Origin: Phycisphaerales bacterium
GTDB lineage: Bacteria > Planctomycetota > UBA1135 > UBA2386
NCBI GenBank assembly: GCA_020247305.1
Contig: JADCJE010000013.1
Coordinates: 1 to 45,998 of the forward strand
DNA length: 45,998 nucleotides
Reading direction: 5' to 3'
The notes beneath the pieces were generated by a model. It ran no database searches and was not told the origin of the DNA. It saw nothing but the letters and a program-made list of their open reading frames with translations. Positions 21,729 through 32,968 of this stretch are shown piece after piece; positions within the stretch are counted from its first letter, which is position 1; each line of letters starts with the position of its first letter. Made by a program: the position numbers and the translations under genes.

Positions 21729-23474
21729 TCACCGTCCCGTGATCGCCGGCAGCGCCGTCTTCATCAGGAACAGCAGGCCGAAGGCGGTGTCGGACCAGTT
21801 GCCCCAGGCGCCGTCGGGACGCTGGGTGGCGACGAGGTGCATGGCGCCCTCGATGTACCAATCGCGGCCGCCGAGCAGCGCGACGTGGTTGAGCTCGCAG
21901 GCGCGCTCCAAGCCGTACAGGTAGTAGAGGTGCCAGTCCGGCCGCACGTCGCGCGGGAACGGATTGCCGCGCACGCTCACGCGCTGCTGCAGCCACGCGA
22001 AGCCGGCGCGCACGGCGGCGTCGGCGTCGGCCAGCAGGCGCGGATTGCCCTTCTTCTGCAGGCGCAGCGCCGAGGCGCACAGCGTCAGGCCGGCGATGCC
22101 CGCGGTGGTCATCGAGCCGGTGACGTCGCCGTCGTGCCGGTACGACCAGCCGCGCGGCTGCAGCTTGGCCCCGGCCTTGGTGCGGCCCGGCTTGCCGAGG
22201 TCCTTGTGCCACGTGACGTCGAACGGCTCGGCGCCGCCGTCGTTGCGCGCTTCCTGCAGCCAGTGCTGCAGCGCCGCCGTCCACACCGCCGACGTCACCT
22301 CGACGCCGCACAGCTGCGCGCCGTAGAGGCCGAGGCAGGCGTACTGGCTGTTGCTGTTGTCCCACTCGACGCCGGGGCCGTAGTGCCAGCGACGCACGTA
22401 GGCGCGGTCGACGGTGCTGTCGATGTTGTCGAGCAGCGCGTCGGACCACTCCTTGATCAGCGCCAGATCGGCAGCCGGCAGCTGCCGCGCCATCGGCGTC
22501 TTCAGGCGGCCGGCGCGCAGTTCGGCCCACTCGCTGGTCGGCGTGTACAGCGACTCGACGGCGAGGATGGCGACGGCCAGCGAGTATGTGCCCTCGATGC
22601 GGCATTGGCGCAGCCGCGCGAAGCCGCGCGTGAGGACTTCGTCGCGCGGCTCGACGCCGCTGCGGCGCAGCGCCAGCAGCATGATCGCCAGCTCGCCGGG
22701 GCGGATGTCGTGGTACGGGTCGGCGGCGGGTTCCACCGTGCTGTCGGCGCGTTCGCCGATCTTCTGCCGCAGGTGCTCGGCCGACGCGCGGATGGCCGCG
22801 CGGATGCGTTCCTGGAATGCGGGATCGTCGGGGCCGGCGGCCGTCGGGGCCTTCCACGCGTCGGTGAGCTTCAGCGTGCGCGACCGCTGCACGTGCTTGC
22901 GGTCGCCCTCGACCCAGGCCGGGTAGTCGAGCGCCAGTTCGACCGTGCCGTCGAAGGCGGCGACGCGGCCGTTGGCTGGATCGAGCGTGCGGCGGCCGCG
23001 CAGCGTGCCGTCGAGGCGCGGTTCGTGCGGCGCGACCGCGCCGACGCCGCGCGCAGCCTTGGCGTCGAAGGCGATCGTGCCGCGGAACGCCTGTTCGCCG
23101 GCCGCCGGCGCGTCGAACTCCACCTCGATGCGCACCGGCTGGTGGCGGCCGAACGACCGCATCACCGGCTGCACCTTGCCGCCGCGCGCGGCGCCGAGAT
23201 CGAGCGCGACGTGCGCGAGCAGTTCGCGCGGGTCGGGCACGTCACCGGCGCGCCGCAGTCCGGCGCCGTCGAGTTCGCCGGCGAACAGCGTGCCCGGCTG
23301 CGCTTCGCCGAGCCACGGATCGGGCGCGTGCTGGCCGTCGGGCGCGACCTTGGACTCGACCGTCAGCGCCCGCGTGTACAGCAGCCCGCCGCGTTCGGGC
23401 AGTTGCCAACGCGCGGCCTGCGCCGCGAGCGGCGCCGCAATGGCGAGCAGGCACGCGGCGAGGCGGCACGGCAT
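21729..23474 (-). CDS. Secreted prenyltransferase/squalene-cyclase-fold protein
   Basis: 581 residues from the ATG at 23474, opening a signal peptide (MPCRLAACLLAIAAPLAAQA). The N-terminal third is beta-rich. The remainder has alpha-alpha toroid repeats like prenyltransferase and squalene-oxidase repeats: TYSLAVAILAVESLY, NSNSQYACLGLYGAQ, GSMTTAGIAGLTLC, and the final GAWGNWSDTAFGLLFLMK. Such exported toroid proteins recur in Planctomycetes, without a known reaction; no cyclase DxDD motif is seen. The gene is divergent from the E1 gene (84 bp). Confidence 0.7.
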   Translation of the reverse strand: MPCRLAACLLAIAAPLAAQAARWQLPERGGLLYTRALTVESKVAPDGQHAPDPWLGEAQPGTLFAGELDGAGLRRAGDVPDPRELLAHVALDLGAARGGKVQPVMRSFGRHQPVRIEVEFDAPAAGEQAFRGTIAFDAKAARGVGAVAPHEPRLDGTLRGRRTLDPANGRVAAFDGTVELALDYPAWVEGDRKHVQRSRTLKLTDAWKAPTAAGPDDPAFQERIRAAIRASAEHLRQKIGERADSTVEPAADPYHDIRPGELAIMLLALRRSGVEPRDEVLTRGFARLRQCRIEGTYSLAVAILAVESLYTPTSEWAELRAGRLKTPMARQLPAADLALIKEWSDALLDNIDSTVDRAYVRRWHYGPGVEWDNSNSQYACLGLYGAQLCGVEVTSAVWTAALQHWLQEARNDGGAEPFDVTWHKDLGKPGRTKAGAKLQPRGWSYRHDGDVTGSMTTAGIAGLTLCASALRLQKKGNPRLLADADAAVRAGFAWLQQRVSVRGNPFPRDVRPDWHLYYLYGLERACELNHVALLGGRDWYIEGAMHLVATQRPDGAWGNWSDTAFGLLFLMKTALPAITGR

Positions 23475-23558
23475 GGCGCGCGCGACTGTACCGCCGTCGC
23501 GCGCGCCGTCACCGCCCGTGCCTCGCCGGGCCGCCGTCCGTAGGATCCCCCGCCCGCC

Positions 23559-25834
<2,276 letters not shown>

Positions 25835-25838
<4 letters not shown>

Positions 25839-26842
25839 GCAAGCCCACCGCCGTCCTGTTCTGCCCCGGCCGCGGCTCGTACGGCAAGGACGAGCTCGGC
25901 TGCGTCGGCCGCACGCTCCGCCCCGGTCCCGTCGCCGACGCGCTCGCCGCGTGCGACGACTGGCGCCGTTCGCAGAGCCGCCCGACGCTCAGCGAGGTCG
26001 ACGGCGCGGAGAAGTACCGGCCGGGCCTGCACCTCGACGGCGAGAACGCGGCCGAGCTGATCTACTTCGGCGCGATGGCGCACGTCGAGCAGCTGCGCGA
26101 GCGCTACGACATCGTCGCGGTCGCCGGCAACTCCCTCGGCTGGTACACGGCGCTGCCGGCGAGCGGCGCGCTCGACCCGACGTCCGGCTGGCGGCTTGTC
26201 GCGACGATGGCCGCGCTGCAGAAGCAGGTCGCCGGCGGGCAGGTGCTGATGACCAACGTCGACGACGACTGGCGGCTCAACCTCGAGCTGCGCGTCGCGA
26301 CGCAGGCGGTCGTGCAGGCGCTGCGCGACCGCGGCGACGAGACCTTCTGCGACTTCAGCATCCGCCTCGGCGGCCACGAAGTGCTCGCCGGCACCGAGGC
26401 GGCGGTCACCGCGCTGCTCACCCACCTGCCCAAGGTGAAGGTCGGCGAGCGCGAGTTCCCGTTCCGGCTCGCCGGCCACGGGCCGTTCCACACGAGACTG
26501 TGCGCCGAGACGGCGCGCCGGTCGGCCGAACTGCTCGCCGACCTGCCGATGACGACGCCGCGCTGCCACCTGATCGACGGCTTCGGCAACGTGCACTCGC
26601 CGTGGTCGGCGGACCCGCGCGAGCTGCTGCGCTACACGACGACCGAGCAGGTGCTGGAGACGTTCGACTTCACCGCCTGCATCCGCACGGCGATGCGCGA
26701 GTTCCAGCCCGACGTGCTGCTGTGCGCGGGCCCGGGCAGTTCGCTGCGCGCGCCGGTCGGCCACACGGTGATCGCCGAAGGCTGGCGCGGCGTGCGCGAC
26801 AAGGCGGCGCTGTTCGCCGCCAACCTCGTGCGCACCGACTGA
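25835..26842 (+). CDS. Acyltransferase-like protein of the FabD/malonyltransferase fold, atypical active site
   Basis: 335 residues from the ATG at 25835, overlapping the E1 stop. The fold is recognised by the nucleophile elbow GNSLGWYTAL (Ser100, normally GHSLGE) and the second catalytic His219 in AGHGPFHTRL. Three departures are visible: the oxyanion segment reads CPGRGSYG instead of FPGQGSQ; the His before Ser is Asn; and LVATMAALQ replaces the LVxxRGxxMQ stretch, removing the Arg that binds the malonyl carboxylate. It therefore may not transfer malonyl groups and could act on a non-carboxylated acyl group. Coupling to the branched-chain-type E1 suggests a link to acyl-CoA or acyl-ACP made from a 2-oxoacid, but this is inference. 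Confidence 0.78.
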
Positions 26843-26851
26843 GCCCGCGAT

Positions 26852-26885
26852 CTGCCCGCGCGCTCAGGCTGCCCGCGCGCTCAGG
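26852..26885. repeat. 17-bp tandem direct repeat, two copies, spanning a stop codon
   Basis: CTGCCCGCGCGCTCAGG occurs at 26852-26868 and 26869-26885 with no spacer. The second copy contains the stop codon (TCA on the plus strand) of the minus-strand hydrolase gene at 26881, so the duplicated unit carries an extra stop just beyond it. It lies in the convergent gap after the acyltransferase gene. Confidence 0.7.
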
Positions 26886-28083
26886 GACCGACGACGAAGG
26901 CCGTCGCGTCGCCAAAGCGGATGGCCGCGGACGACGTCGGTGCGAGTGGCTGCATCGCCATCGACAGGCCGATCAGGCTCGGCGCGTTCGGGACGACGAG
27001 CACGGCGTCCATGCGCCGGCCGCGCGAGGCGGAACCGATGGCCCAGGCGAAGGCCACCGCCGGATCGAGCAGCAGCGTGCCGTAGACGGTCGGCAGGCCG
27101 GTCGTGAGCGTGTCGGCGACGAGGATCGCGAGGCTGCCCGACGCGGCGGCGACCGACACGCGGGTCAGCTGGCCGATGCGCGGCGGGGCCGCCAGCCAGA
27201 TGCGCGACTCGACGACGGTCTGCTCATGGGTCACCAGCGTCGGATCGGCGAAGACCGCCGGTCCGATGCAGCGCTCCATGCCGCCGTCGTCGACGCCGAG
27301 GAAATGCTGGAAGAAGCCGGCGCAGATGTCGGCCGTGCGCGCGAAGTCGGGGGTGTCGCCGGTGAAGCCGGCGATGGTCATGTGCGTCGACGAAGCGTCG
27401 AAGCAGTGGATCATCTTCATGCCCGAGCGCGGCGTCGACTGGTCGTAGAACGGCAGCGCGTGCTGCGACCACGACGTGATCGTGTCGCCGGCGCCGACGG
27501 CGACGCCGACCGGGACGTCGACGACCGCGGGCAGGTAGCCGAACGGCGAGACGGGCGCGATCGCGTAGGCGCAGCGGAAGCCCGGATTGGCCGTCATGGC
27601 GATCGCCATGCAGGCAGCTCCCATGGAGTGGCCGGCGACGCCGAGCCGGCCGACGTCGACCATGCCGTGCAACGGACTCGCCGGATCGCCGCTCGCGACC
27701 AGCGCGGCGTCGACGTTCGCGAGCGCGTCGTGCGTCAGCGTCATGTAGTCGTAGACCCCCGTGTCCGGCGCGAGCACCAGCAGGCCCTGGCTCGCGAGTT
27801 GCCTGCACAGCGGACTGTAGTCGCGTCCCTGCAGGCCGAAGCCGTGCAGGAACACGATCGTCGGCCAACCGCGCGCCGGCCTGATCGCGGGCGCGAGCGC
27901 CGTCGCACCCACGCTCACCGCGTCGTCACCCACCGCGCTGACGACCGGCAGGAACACGCGCGTCGCGAGCACCGCCGAGCCGGCGCCGGTGGCGTTGTTC
28001 CACGCCACGTCGAACGACGCGACGGGCAAGGGCGCCTGGCCGGCAGCGACGCCGGCGAGCATGAGGGTGGCGAGAAGACGCAT
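26881..28083 (-). CDS. Secreted alpha/beta hydrolase (chlorophyllase/PAF-acetylhydrolase-like)
   Basis: 400 residues from the ATG at 28083 with a short signal peptide (MRLLATLMLAGVAAGQA). The alpha/beta-hydrolase core (about 70-270) has the oxyanion HGFG (80-83), nucleophile Ser153 in GHSMGAA, Asp200 in GAGDTIT and His234 in SSTHMT. It resembles poly(ethylene terephthalate) hydrolase/cutinase-like and PAF-acetylhydrolase-like families in the order HGF, GHSMG, D, H. This implies an ester hydrolase outside the cytoplasm. The last about 125 residues are a beta-rich tail like those of other exported proteins here (starting near FADPTLVTHEQ). Substrate not readable. Confidence 0.75.
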   Translation of the reverse strand: MRLLATLMLAGVAAGQAPLPVASFDVAWNNATGAGSAVLATRVFLPVVSAVGDDAVSVGATALAPAIRPARGWPTIVFLHGFGLQGRDYSPLCRQLASQGLLVLAPDTGVYDYMTLTHDALANVDAALVASGDPASPLHGMVDVGRLGVAGHSMGAACMAIAMTANPGFRCAYAIAPVSPFGYLPAVVDVPVGVAVGAGDTITSWSQHALPFYDQSTPRSGMKMIHCFDASSTHMTIAGFTGDTPDFARTADICAGFFQHFLGVDDGGMERCIGPAVFADPTLVTHEQTVVESRIWLAAPPRIGQLTRVSVAAASGSLAILVADTLTTGLPTVYGTLLLDPAVAFAWAIGSASRGRRMDAVLVVPNAPSLIGLSMAMQPLAPTSSAAIRFGDATAFVVGP

Positions 28084-28361
28084 GGCTGGGGCTCGGGAGG
28101 GCGTCGAAACGCTAGCGCGTGCATCCGTTCCGACAAGGCAGGACCGATGCAGAGGCCGTGAAGACGTGCCGCGGATGCGGAGTCCCGCAACATGCGGCGG
28201 CGCGGCGCGGCGTCGGATGGCAGCGCGGCGCAACGGGCGACGGGACGATCGCCGCGGCTCTCTGCGTGCGCGGCACGGCCGCGCATGCGCCGCGCGGCGG
28301 CGGCGACCAACCGCGCGGGCGAGCATCGCGGCCCGCAGCGCGGCGGCAGCCAGCAGGCCTC
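28084..28361. other. Intergenic region upstream of the hydrolase gene
   Basis: 278 bases between two minus-strand genes, strongly GC-rich, with many short inverted GC runs. I see no ORF with a domain and no clear promoter or terminator. Confidence 0.4.
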
Positions 28362-28628
28362 TCAGGCCTTGATGTGCTTGCTGACCAGCTTGGTCATCTC
28401 GAACATCGTCACGACGGCCTTGCCGCCGAAGATCGGCTTGAGCTTGTCGTCGGCCTTGATGTTCGTCTTGACCTTCGTGTCCTGCAGGCCGTTCTTCTTG
28501 ATGTAGTCCCAGAGCTTCTTGGTGATCTGACCGCGCGGCAGCGGCGCGCTGCCGACGATCACGGCGAGCACCTCGTCGGGCTGCACGGGCTTCATGAGGG
28601 CGGGATTGACCTTCTTCTTGGCTGCCAT
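28362..28628 (-). CDS. SWIB/MDM2-domain protein
   Basis: 88 residues from the ATG at 28628. After a Lys-rich N-terminus (MAAKKKVNPAL) nearly the whole chain is one SWIB domain: MKPVQPDEVLAVIVGSAPLPR, ITKKLWDYIKKNGLQD, then a segment around DDKLKPIFGGK and MTKLVSKHIKA. In eukaryotes SWIB occurs in chromatin remodelling complexes; small bacterial versions occur in Chlamydiae and Planctomycetes and are thought to be DNA- or chromatin-associated, without a firm role. The basic N-terminus suits nucleic-acid contact. It is transcribed after the DinB gene, with 196 bp between, perhaps separately. Confidence 0.93.
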   Translation of the reverse strand: MAAKKKVNPALMKPVQPDEVLAVIVGSAPLPRGQITKKLWDYIKKNGLQDTKVKTNIKADDKLKPIFGGKAVVTMFEMTKLVSKHIKA

Positions 28629-28824
28629 CGGATTCTCGATCGGTAGGGACGCGCAGGGATCCGGCGGCGAAGCAACACGCGCTGCACCAGCCCAGCCCTG
28701 CAGGTGCCCTGGATGATGGCAGGGAACGCCCTCGCCGCAAGCCTGGAAACGGCCATTTGCGCCCTTTGGCGGGGATCGGCCGGGCCGCCGGGCGGACGCG
28801 CGGAACGCCCGCCGGCGGCCCGGA

Positions 28825-29340
28825 TCAGCCGATTCCGTAGCGTTCGCGCAACACCGCGAGGTGGTGCAGTTCGTGCCCGGCGGTGATCCACGGCAACCCG
28901 CGGACGCTCGCCGGCTTGCCGTTCGCCAGCCCCCGCCGCCCCCACGCGACCGCGTCGAAGCCGCGGAACAGCGCGAGCGTGGCGGCGCGCACGGCGGCGA
29001 ACTCGGCGACGACGTCGGCGAGGTTGCGGCCGTCGCTGCCGTCGTTCTGGGCGTAGAGATCCTCGTCGAACGGCGGCAGCGACGCCGCCTCGCCGCGGGC
29101 GATGCACATGGCGCGGTAGCAGAACAGCCGCTCGCCGTCGCAGACGTGCTGCCAGAGCCGCTTGATCGTCCACTTGCCCGGCGCGTAGGCGAAGCTGCCG
29201 CGCTCGGCCGGCACGCGCCGGAGCAGCGCGCAGGTGGCGGCGCCCTGGCGTTCGAGATGGGCCAGCACGTCGCCGTCGGGGACGCGGTCGACGTAACCCT
29301 GGAAGTGCGGCGCGTACTCGTTCGGGTCGGGACGGTTCAT
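28825..29340 (-). CDS. DinB-family (DUF664-like) metal-binding four-helix protein
   Basis: 171 residues from the ATG at 29340 (MNRPDPNEYAPHF). The helical bundle carries likely metal ligands: His in RLWQHVCDGERLFCYRA and two in the C-terminal ITAGHELHHLAVLRERYG. This HELHH position and the GKWTIKRLWQH segment are typical of DinB/YfiT proteins, thiol-dependent metalloenzymes of diverse, mostly unassigned, function; several act as bacillithiol or mycothiol S-transferases. The real substrate cannot be told. It follows the pentaheme cytochrome by 71 bp on the same strand and precedes SWIB. Confidence 0.88.
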   Translation of the reverse strand: MNRPDPNEYAPHFQGYVDRVPDGDVLAHLERQGAATCALLRRVPAERGSFAYAPGKWTIKRLWQHVCDGERLFCYRAMCIARGEAASLPPFDEDLYAQNDGSDGRNLADVVAEFAAVRAATLALFRGFDAVAWGRRGLANGKPASVRGLPWITAGHELHHLAVLRERYGIG

Positions 29341-29411
29341 CGGCGTGGTTCGTCGGAGTGTGGTCGTCGGGCGCAGCTGTCGGGCGCAACCGTCGGGGTT
29401 CGGGCCCTGCG

Positions 29412-31025
29412 TCAGCCTTCGCCCCGGCGCGCGGTGGCGACGGTCTCGGGCGTCTTGTCGGCGGCGTCGTACCAGCCGACGAAGCGCTTCGCCTGTTCGG
29501 CTTCGACCCCGCGCAGCGCGTCGACCCAGGCCGGCGGCACCGGCTGGTAACGCAGCGTCGCGCGCACCTCGCACGGACCGTCGCCCGGCGGCAGCGGCAC
29601 GCGGAAGGCGGCGACGTCGCCGCCGGCCGCGAAGTCGGTGTCGCCGTCGACGCCGATCGGCGCGGTGGCGTCGGCGTGCGGGCCGTCAGGGCGCCAGCCG
29701 CGCGGCAGGAGCCGCGTGTCCTTGCGCTTGCTGGTCATCTTGGTGAGGTACGTCGTCGGCGCACCGTCCGGCCCGGCGGCCACCATCTCGTAGACGACGG
29801 CCTCGCTCGCCTTGGTGACGACCGCCGGATGCGCGATCGCGAGCTCGTCGCCGACGCCGGTGATGCGGCCCTTGTCGTCGTGCGCGCCGCTCTCGAAGAC
29901 CACCTCGCCGCCGCGCCGCACCTGCACGTGCAGCCACGCGCGCCGCGCCGGATAGCCGCTGGGGAACTTGTGGCCGGTCAGGTTCTCGACCTTGACGCCG
30001 AACGCGAGCGCGCCGCCGTCGCGCACGAGCGGCGTGACCTCCAGCCGTGCGGTCGCCTCGGCGAGCTGCTGCTTCGTCGCCGCGATCGTGCGGTCGAACT
30101 GCGCCGGCTCGGCGAGCACGTCGAGTTCCTCGCGATGGTCGCGCAGCAGGCCGAGCATGAAGGCGTTGCCGCCGACGAAGCCGTGCACGGCGTAGCCCTC
30201 GCGCTCGGGGATGCGGAAGTCGAAGCCCATCGGGTTGCGCGCAATGCGCGTCGGCGCGCTGCGCGGCATGTGGCACTGCTGGCACGTGCGCGCCTTCGCG
30301 GGGTCGGCGCCTTCGCGTTCGTTGCTGAACTCGCTGTTGCGCCACTCCAGGTAGGGCGTCTGTTCCTTGAACGGCGTGCCGTTGTGCTCGGTCGTCAGCG
30401 TGTGGCACGTCGCGCACAGCGCCGCCTGCTGCACGTGCGGGCCGTGCACCGGCGTGTAGTCGACGTGCATCTGCATCGGCCGCGTCGCGACGTTGGCGAA
30501 CGGGCCGAAGATCCGGCGGTCCTTGTTGAACGTCGGCCGGCCGGAGAACGACTCGTCCTTGCCGAAGTTGGCGCCGTCCATCAGGTGGCAGACGGTGCAC
30601 GAGACGCCGTCGTCGGCGAACACGTCGCCCGCCGCGTCGGCGAGCCGGGGTGCTTGCTTGCCGGCGAGCACGTTCTCGTGGTGCAGCATCGGCGCGTGGC
30701 AGCGCAGGCAGAGCTCCTGCACCTGCTCGCCCGCCGCCGCCGTCTCCTTCTGCAGCTGGGCGTGGAAGTACGGGTCGCGGAACGAGTTCGCCATCATCGT
30801 CGCCTGCCACGTGGCGTACGGCGACACGTCCTCGTCGTCGGCGTTGCGCATCGCCTTGGCGCCGACCGCCGTCAGGTGGCAGACCGCGCACTGGTCCGAC
30901 GTCGTGAACAGGTCCTTGCCGTGCGGGTCGGCGACGGCCGCGGGCTCGACGACGCCGTCGGCGACCGACGACGAGACCCACAACACGGCAGCGAGCCAGA
31001 CCGGGGCGGCGCAACGAAGCAGCAT
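29412..31025 (-). CDS. Pentaheme c-type cytochrome with C-terminal beta domain
   Basis: 537 residues from the ATG at 31025, with a signal peptide (VWLAAVLWVSSSVADG). Five CXXCH motifs lie in the N-terminal half at 46-50 (CAVCH), 106-110 (CLRCH), 143-147 (CTVCH), 204-208 (CATCH) and 248-252 (CQQCH). The C-terminal half is beta-rich and starts with VENLTGHKFPSGYPARRAW. That two-part layout resembles multiheme cytochromes of the c554 type. It probably works in periplasmic electron transfer. A second protein with the same heme order and NLTGHK segment lies at 41560-43893. It is 12 bp downstream of the beta-lactamase-fold gene and likely shares its mRNA. Confidence 0.9.
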   Translation of the reverse strand: MLLRCAAPVWLAAVLWVSSSVADGVVEPAAVADPHGKDLFTTSDQCAVCHLTAVGAKAMRNADDEDVSPYATWQATMMANSFRDPYFHAQLQKETAAAGEQVQELCLRCHAPMLHHENVLAGKQAPRLADAAGDVFADDGVSCTVCHLMDGANFGKDESFSGRPTFNKDRRIFGPFANVATRPMQMHVDYTPVHGPHVQQAALCATCHTLTTEHNGTPFKEQTPYLEWRNSEFSNEREGADPAKARTCQQCHMPRSAPTRIARNPMGFDFRIPEREGYAVHGFVGGNAFMLGLLRDHREELDVLAEPAQFDRTIAATKQQLAEATARLEVTPLVRDGGALAFGVKVENLTGHKFPSGYPARRAWLHVQVRRGGEVVFESGAHDDKGRITGVGDELAIAHPAVVTKASEAVVYEMVAAGPDGAPTTYLTKMTSKRKDTRLLPRGWRPDGPHADATAPIGVDGDTDFAAGGDVAAFRVPLPPGDGPCEVRATLRYQPVPPAWVDALRGVEAEQAKRFVGWYDAADKTPETVATARRGEG

Positions 31026-31037
31026 GCGCGGCGGACT

Positions 31038-32240
31038 CTACCGCGGCGGCCCGAAGACGGCGCGGGCGATGGCCCGGCCGGCGGCGTCGAGGAACGGGTC
31101 CGCTACGTCCTCGTACCCATACGTGTCGTCGTTCAGCACGCCGTCGGCGTTGGTGTAGAGCGTGATCGCCAGGAAGAACGAGCGGCCGTCGCGCGCGTCG
31201 ACGACGTACGCGTTCTCGGTCGAGAAGCCGTACGCCCGACCGATCTTGTCGTAGACGCGCAGCGTGTCGGCGGGCACGACGTCGCGCACGCCGCGCAGCA
31301 CGAACTTGCAGGCGTGGTCGGGGGTCTTCGCCGGGTCGTACTTGGGGTTGGCGGACTCGCGCGGCAGCTCGCCGAGCGCCTGCACGAGGAACCGCCGGTG
31401 CGCGCGCGACAGGTCGGGGAAGCCGCGCTTGCCGAGCACGACGTCCGGCCGCATCACGGCGACGAGCACGTCCTGCAGCTCGTCGAGCGCGATCGCGTTC
31501 TTCTGCGCGAACGACATCGGCCCGTCGACGCGTTTGCCGCCCTGCATCGACGAGGCGCCGACGTCGAGCTCGACCCAGCCGTCGTTGGCGAGGCCGATGC
31601 CGGCCTCGCGCGCCGGGAACACCATCTCGCCGACGCGGACCTCGCGCGTCTGCCGGTTCTCGTCGGGCGTGCGCGCCTCGGACAGCCGGTGCCACAGCCG
31701 CGCCGACGCGAAGCCGGCTTCCCACATGCGGCGGTTGAGGCCGTCCTGGCCGAGCAGTTCGACGCAGTGGTTGTGCGCGGCGTTGTCGCTGACCAGCACG
31801 AGCTTGCGCAGCAGGTGGCGGAACGTCAGCGGCCCGCCGTCGACGTCGGTCGCGTCGGCATCGATGCGCGCATCGCCACGAAAGCGCGGCGCGATGACCA
31901 CCGGCGCGTCGAGCGTCACCGACGGATCGCGGCCGGCGGCGTCTTGCAGCGCCAGCAGCGCGGCGACGGCGGCGCAGAGCTTGATCGCGCTCGCCGGATA
32001 GAAGTACTGCTGCGGGTCGCCGAGCCGGCTCTTCACGAGCTTCGGCTGCTTGGCGAGCGGGTCGGCGAACTCGGCGAGCACGATCTGAAGGCGATGCTCC
32101 TTGGCGCGGTCGAGCACCGCCGCGCACGCCGGCTCCGCGCGCAGGATCGCGGCGAGGTCGCGCGGCGCAGGCGCGGGAACCGGCTGCGACGGCGACTGCG
32201 GCAAGGCGACAACGAGGCACAGCAGCGCGACGGGCAGCAT
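31038..32240 (-). CDS. Secreted class A beta-lactamase/PBP-fold serine hydrolase
   Basis: 400 residues from the ATG at 32240, with a signal peptide (MLPVALLCLVVALPQS). The fold's three motifs are present: SAIK (84-87, catalytic Ser84), SDN (151-153), and a KIG triad at about 332-334. The last is a variant of the KTG motif. It could be a D-alanyl-D-alanine-type carboxypeptidase, a serine hydrolase of class A beta-lactamase architecture, or a beta-lactamase. The large insertion (about 185-300) and divergence from beta-lactamases make peptidoglycan or another ester/amide substrate as likely as antibiotics. It is followed 12 bp later by the pentaheme gene. Confidence 0.8.
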   Translation of the reverse strand: MLPVALLCLVVALPQSPSQPVPAPAPRDLAAILRAEPACAAVLDRAKEHRLQIVLAEFADPLAKQPKLVKSRLGDPQQYFYPASAIKLCAAVAALLALQDAAGRDPSVTLDAPVVIAPRFRGDARIDADATDVDGGPLTFRHLLRKLVLVSDNAAHNHCVELLGQDGLNRRMWEAGFASARLWHRLSEARTPDENRQTREVRVGEMVFPAREAGIGLANDGWVELDVGASSMQGGKRVDGPMSFAQKNAIALDELQDVLVAVMRPDVVLGKRGFPDLSRAHRRFLVQALGELPRESANPKYDPAKTPDHACKFVLRGVRDVVPADTLRVYDKIGRAYGFSTENAYVVDARDGRSFFLAITLYTNADGVLNDDTYGYEDVADPFLDAAGRAIARAVFGPPR

Positions 32241-32320
32241 CGGCGCGACAATACCGCGGCAGCAGGGCCATGCCGCCGGCGGGGTGTGCAGCGCGCGCTG
32301 GCGCTCTTCCCGGGATTCCG

Positions 32321-32435
32321 GGTCACGGGATGCGCGCCGAGCGGGTGCGTGGATTCGCGGCTGGGGCGAAGCCTTCGACCGCAGACGCATCGGTCGCTTC
32401 GTCAGAACTCGGCGGCGAGCCCCCGCAAGCGCAGC
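32321..32435. repeat. Intergenic repeat copy A
   Basis: First of three related intergenic segments (others at 32727 and 32891). Copy A begins GGTCACGGGATGCGCGCCGA and continues with GTGGATTCGCGG and GACCGCAGACGCATCGGT. It ends near GAGCCCCCGCAAGC. By eye, copies A and B agree at about 80-85 percent over the first 70 bases. It lies in the 227-bp gap between the VF530 gene and the serine hydrolase gene. Confidence 0.6.
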
Positions 32436-32467
32436 CGCGTGGCCTCGCGGCGCGTCCCGCGCCCTGC

Positions 32468-32701
32468 CTACGGCTGCGCGCGCAGGCGCGCCTTCGTCGT
32501 CAGATAGAGCGCCTCGACCTTGGCGCGGGCCCACGGCACCTTGCGCAGGAACTTCAGCGACGACGTCAGGCTCGGCTCGTGGGTGAAGCAGCGGATGTCG
32601 ACCGCGCGCGCCATCGCGTCCCAACCGATCCGCTCGATCAGGAACTCGAGGATCGCCTGCAGGGTGACGCCGTGCAGCGGGTTGTTGGGTTGCTGGTCCA
32701 C
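32468..32701 (-). CDS. VF530-family (DUF2132) small DNA-binding protein
   Basis: 77 residues from the GTG at 32701 (VDQQPNNPLHGVTL). The whole chain matches the VF530 family: NNPLHGVTLQAILEFLIERIGWDAM, a CFTHEPSLTSSLKFLRK segment, then PWARAKVEALYLT. Family members are 70-80 residues, so it is full length. The solved family member was proposed to bind DNA; the cellular role is unknown. It is flanked on both sides by copies of the intergenic repeat. Confidence 0.9.
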   Translation of the reverse strand: MDQQPNNPLHGVTLQAILEFLIERIGWDAMARAVDIRCFTHEPSLTSSLKFLRKVPWARAKVEALYLTTKARLRAQP

Positions 32702-32726
32702 GACGGGCGCGGATGGTAGGCGTCTG

Positions 32727-32830
32727 CCGCACGGAATGCGCGCCGATCCGGTGCTTGGAATCGCGGTCGGGACGATGCCTTGGACCGCAGGCGAATCGGT
32801 GGATTCGCGGCGGCCCGGCGGCGAACGCCC
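32727..32830. repeat. Intergenic repeat copy B
   Basis: Runs CACGGAATGCGCGCCGATCC, TTGGAATCGCGG, GACCGCAGGCGAATCGGT, GGCGGCGAACGC. It aligns with copy A almost position for position over some 90 bases with one or two single-base gaps. Confidence 0.6.
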
Positions 32831-32890
32831 GGACGCGACGACGCGGACCGGGCGGCGTGGCATGCCGTGGCGCAGACTCCGCGGCGCCGG

Positions 32891-32968
32891 CGTCACGGCA
32901 TGCGCGCCCAAACGACGCGTGGACGCGCGATCGTGGCGGAGGCTCCTTCCCTCGGGCCCCCGCAAGCC
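32891..32968. repeat. Intergenic repeat copy C, shorter and more diverged
   Basis: Begins CGTCACGGCATGCGCGCC, continues CGTGGACGCGCGATCG and ends GGCCCCCGCAAGC, resembling the two ends of copy A with a shorter middle. It directly precedes the EngB start. Confidence 0.45.

Noticed and set aside
19554..23543. A 1329-codon plus-strand ORF over two minus-strand genes
   Set aside because: It covers two genes with catalytic motifs and signal peptides on the other strand; composition is shadow-like with no domain.
31038..32240. A true antibiotic-resistance beta-lactamase
   Set aside because: The fold motifs are present but the third motif is KIG and a large insertion is present; substrate cannot be inferred and a housekeeping hydrolase is as likely.
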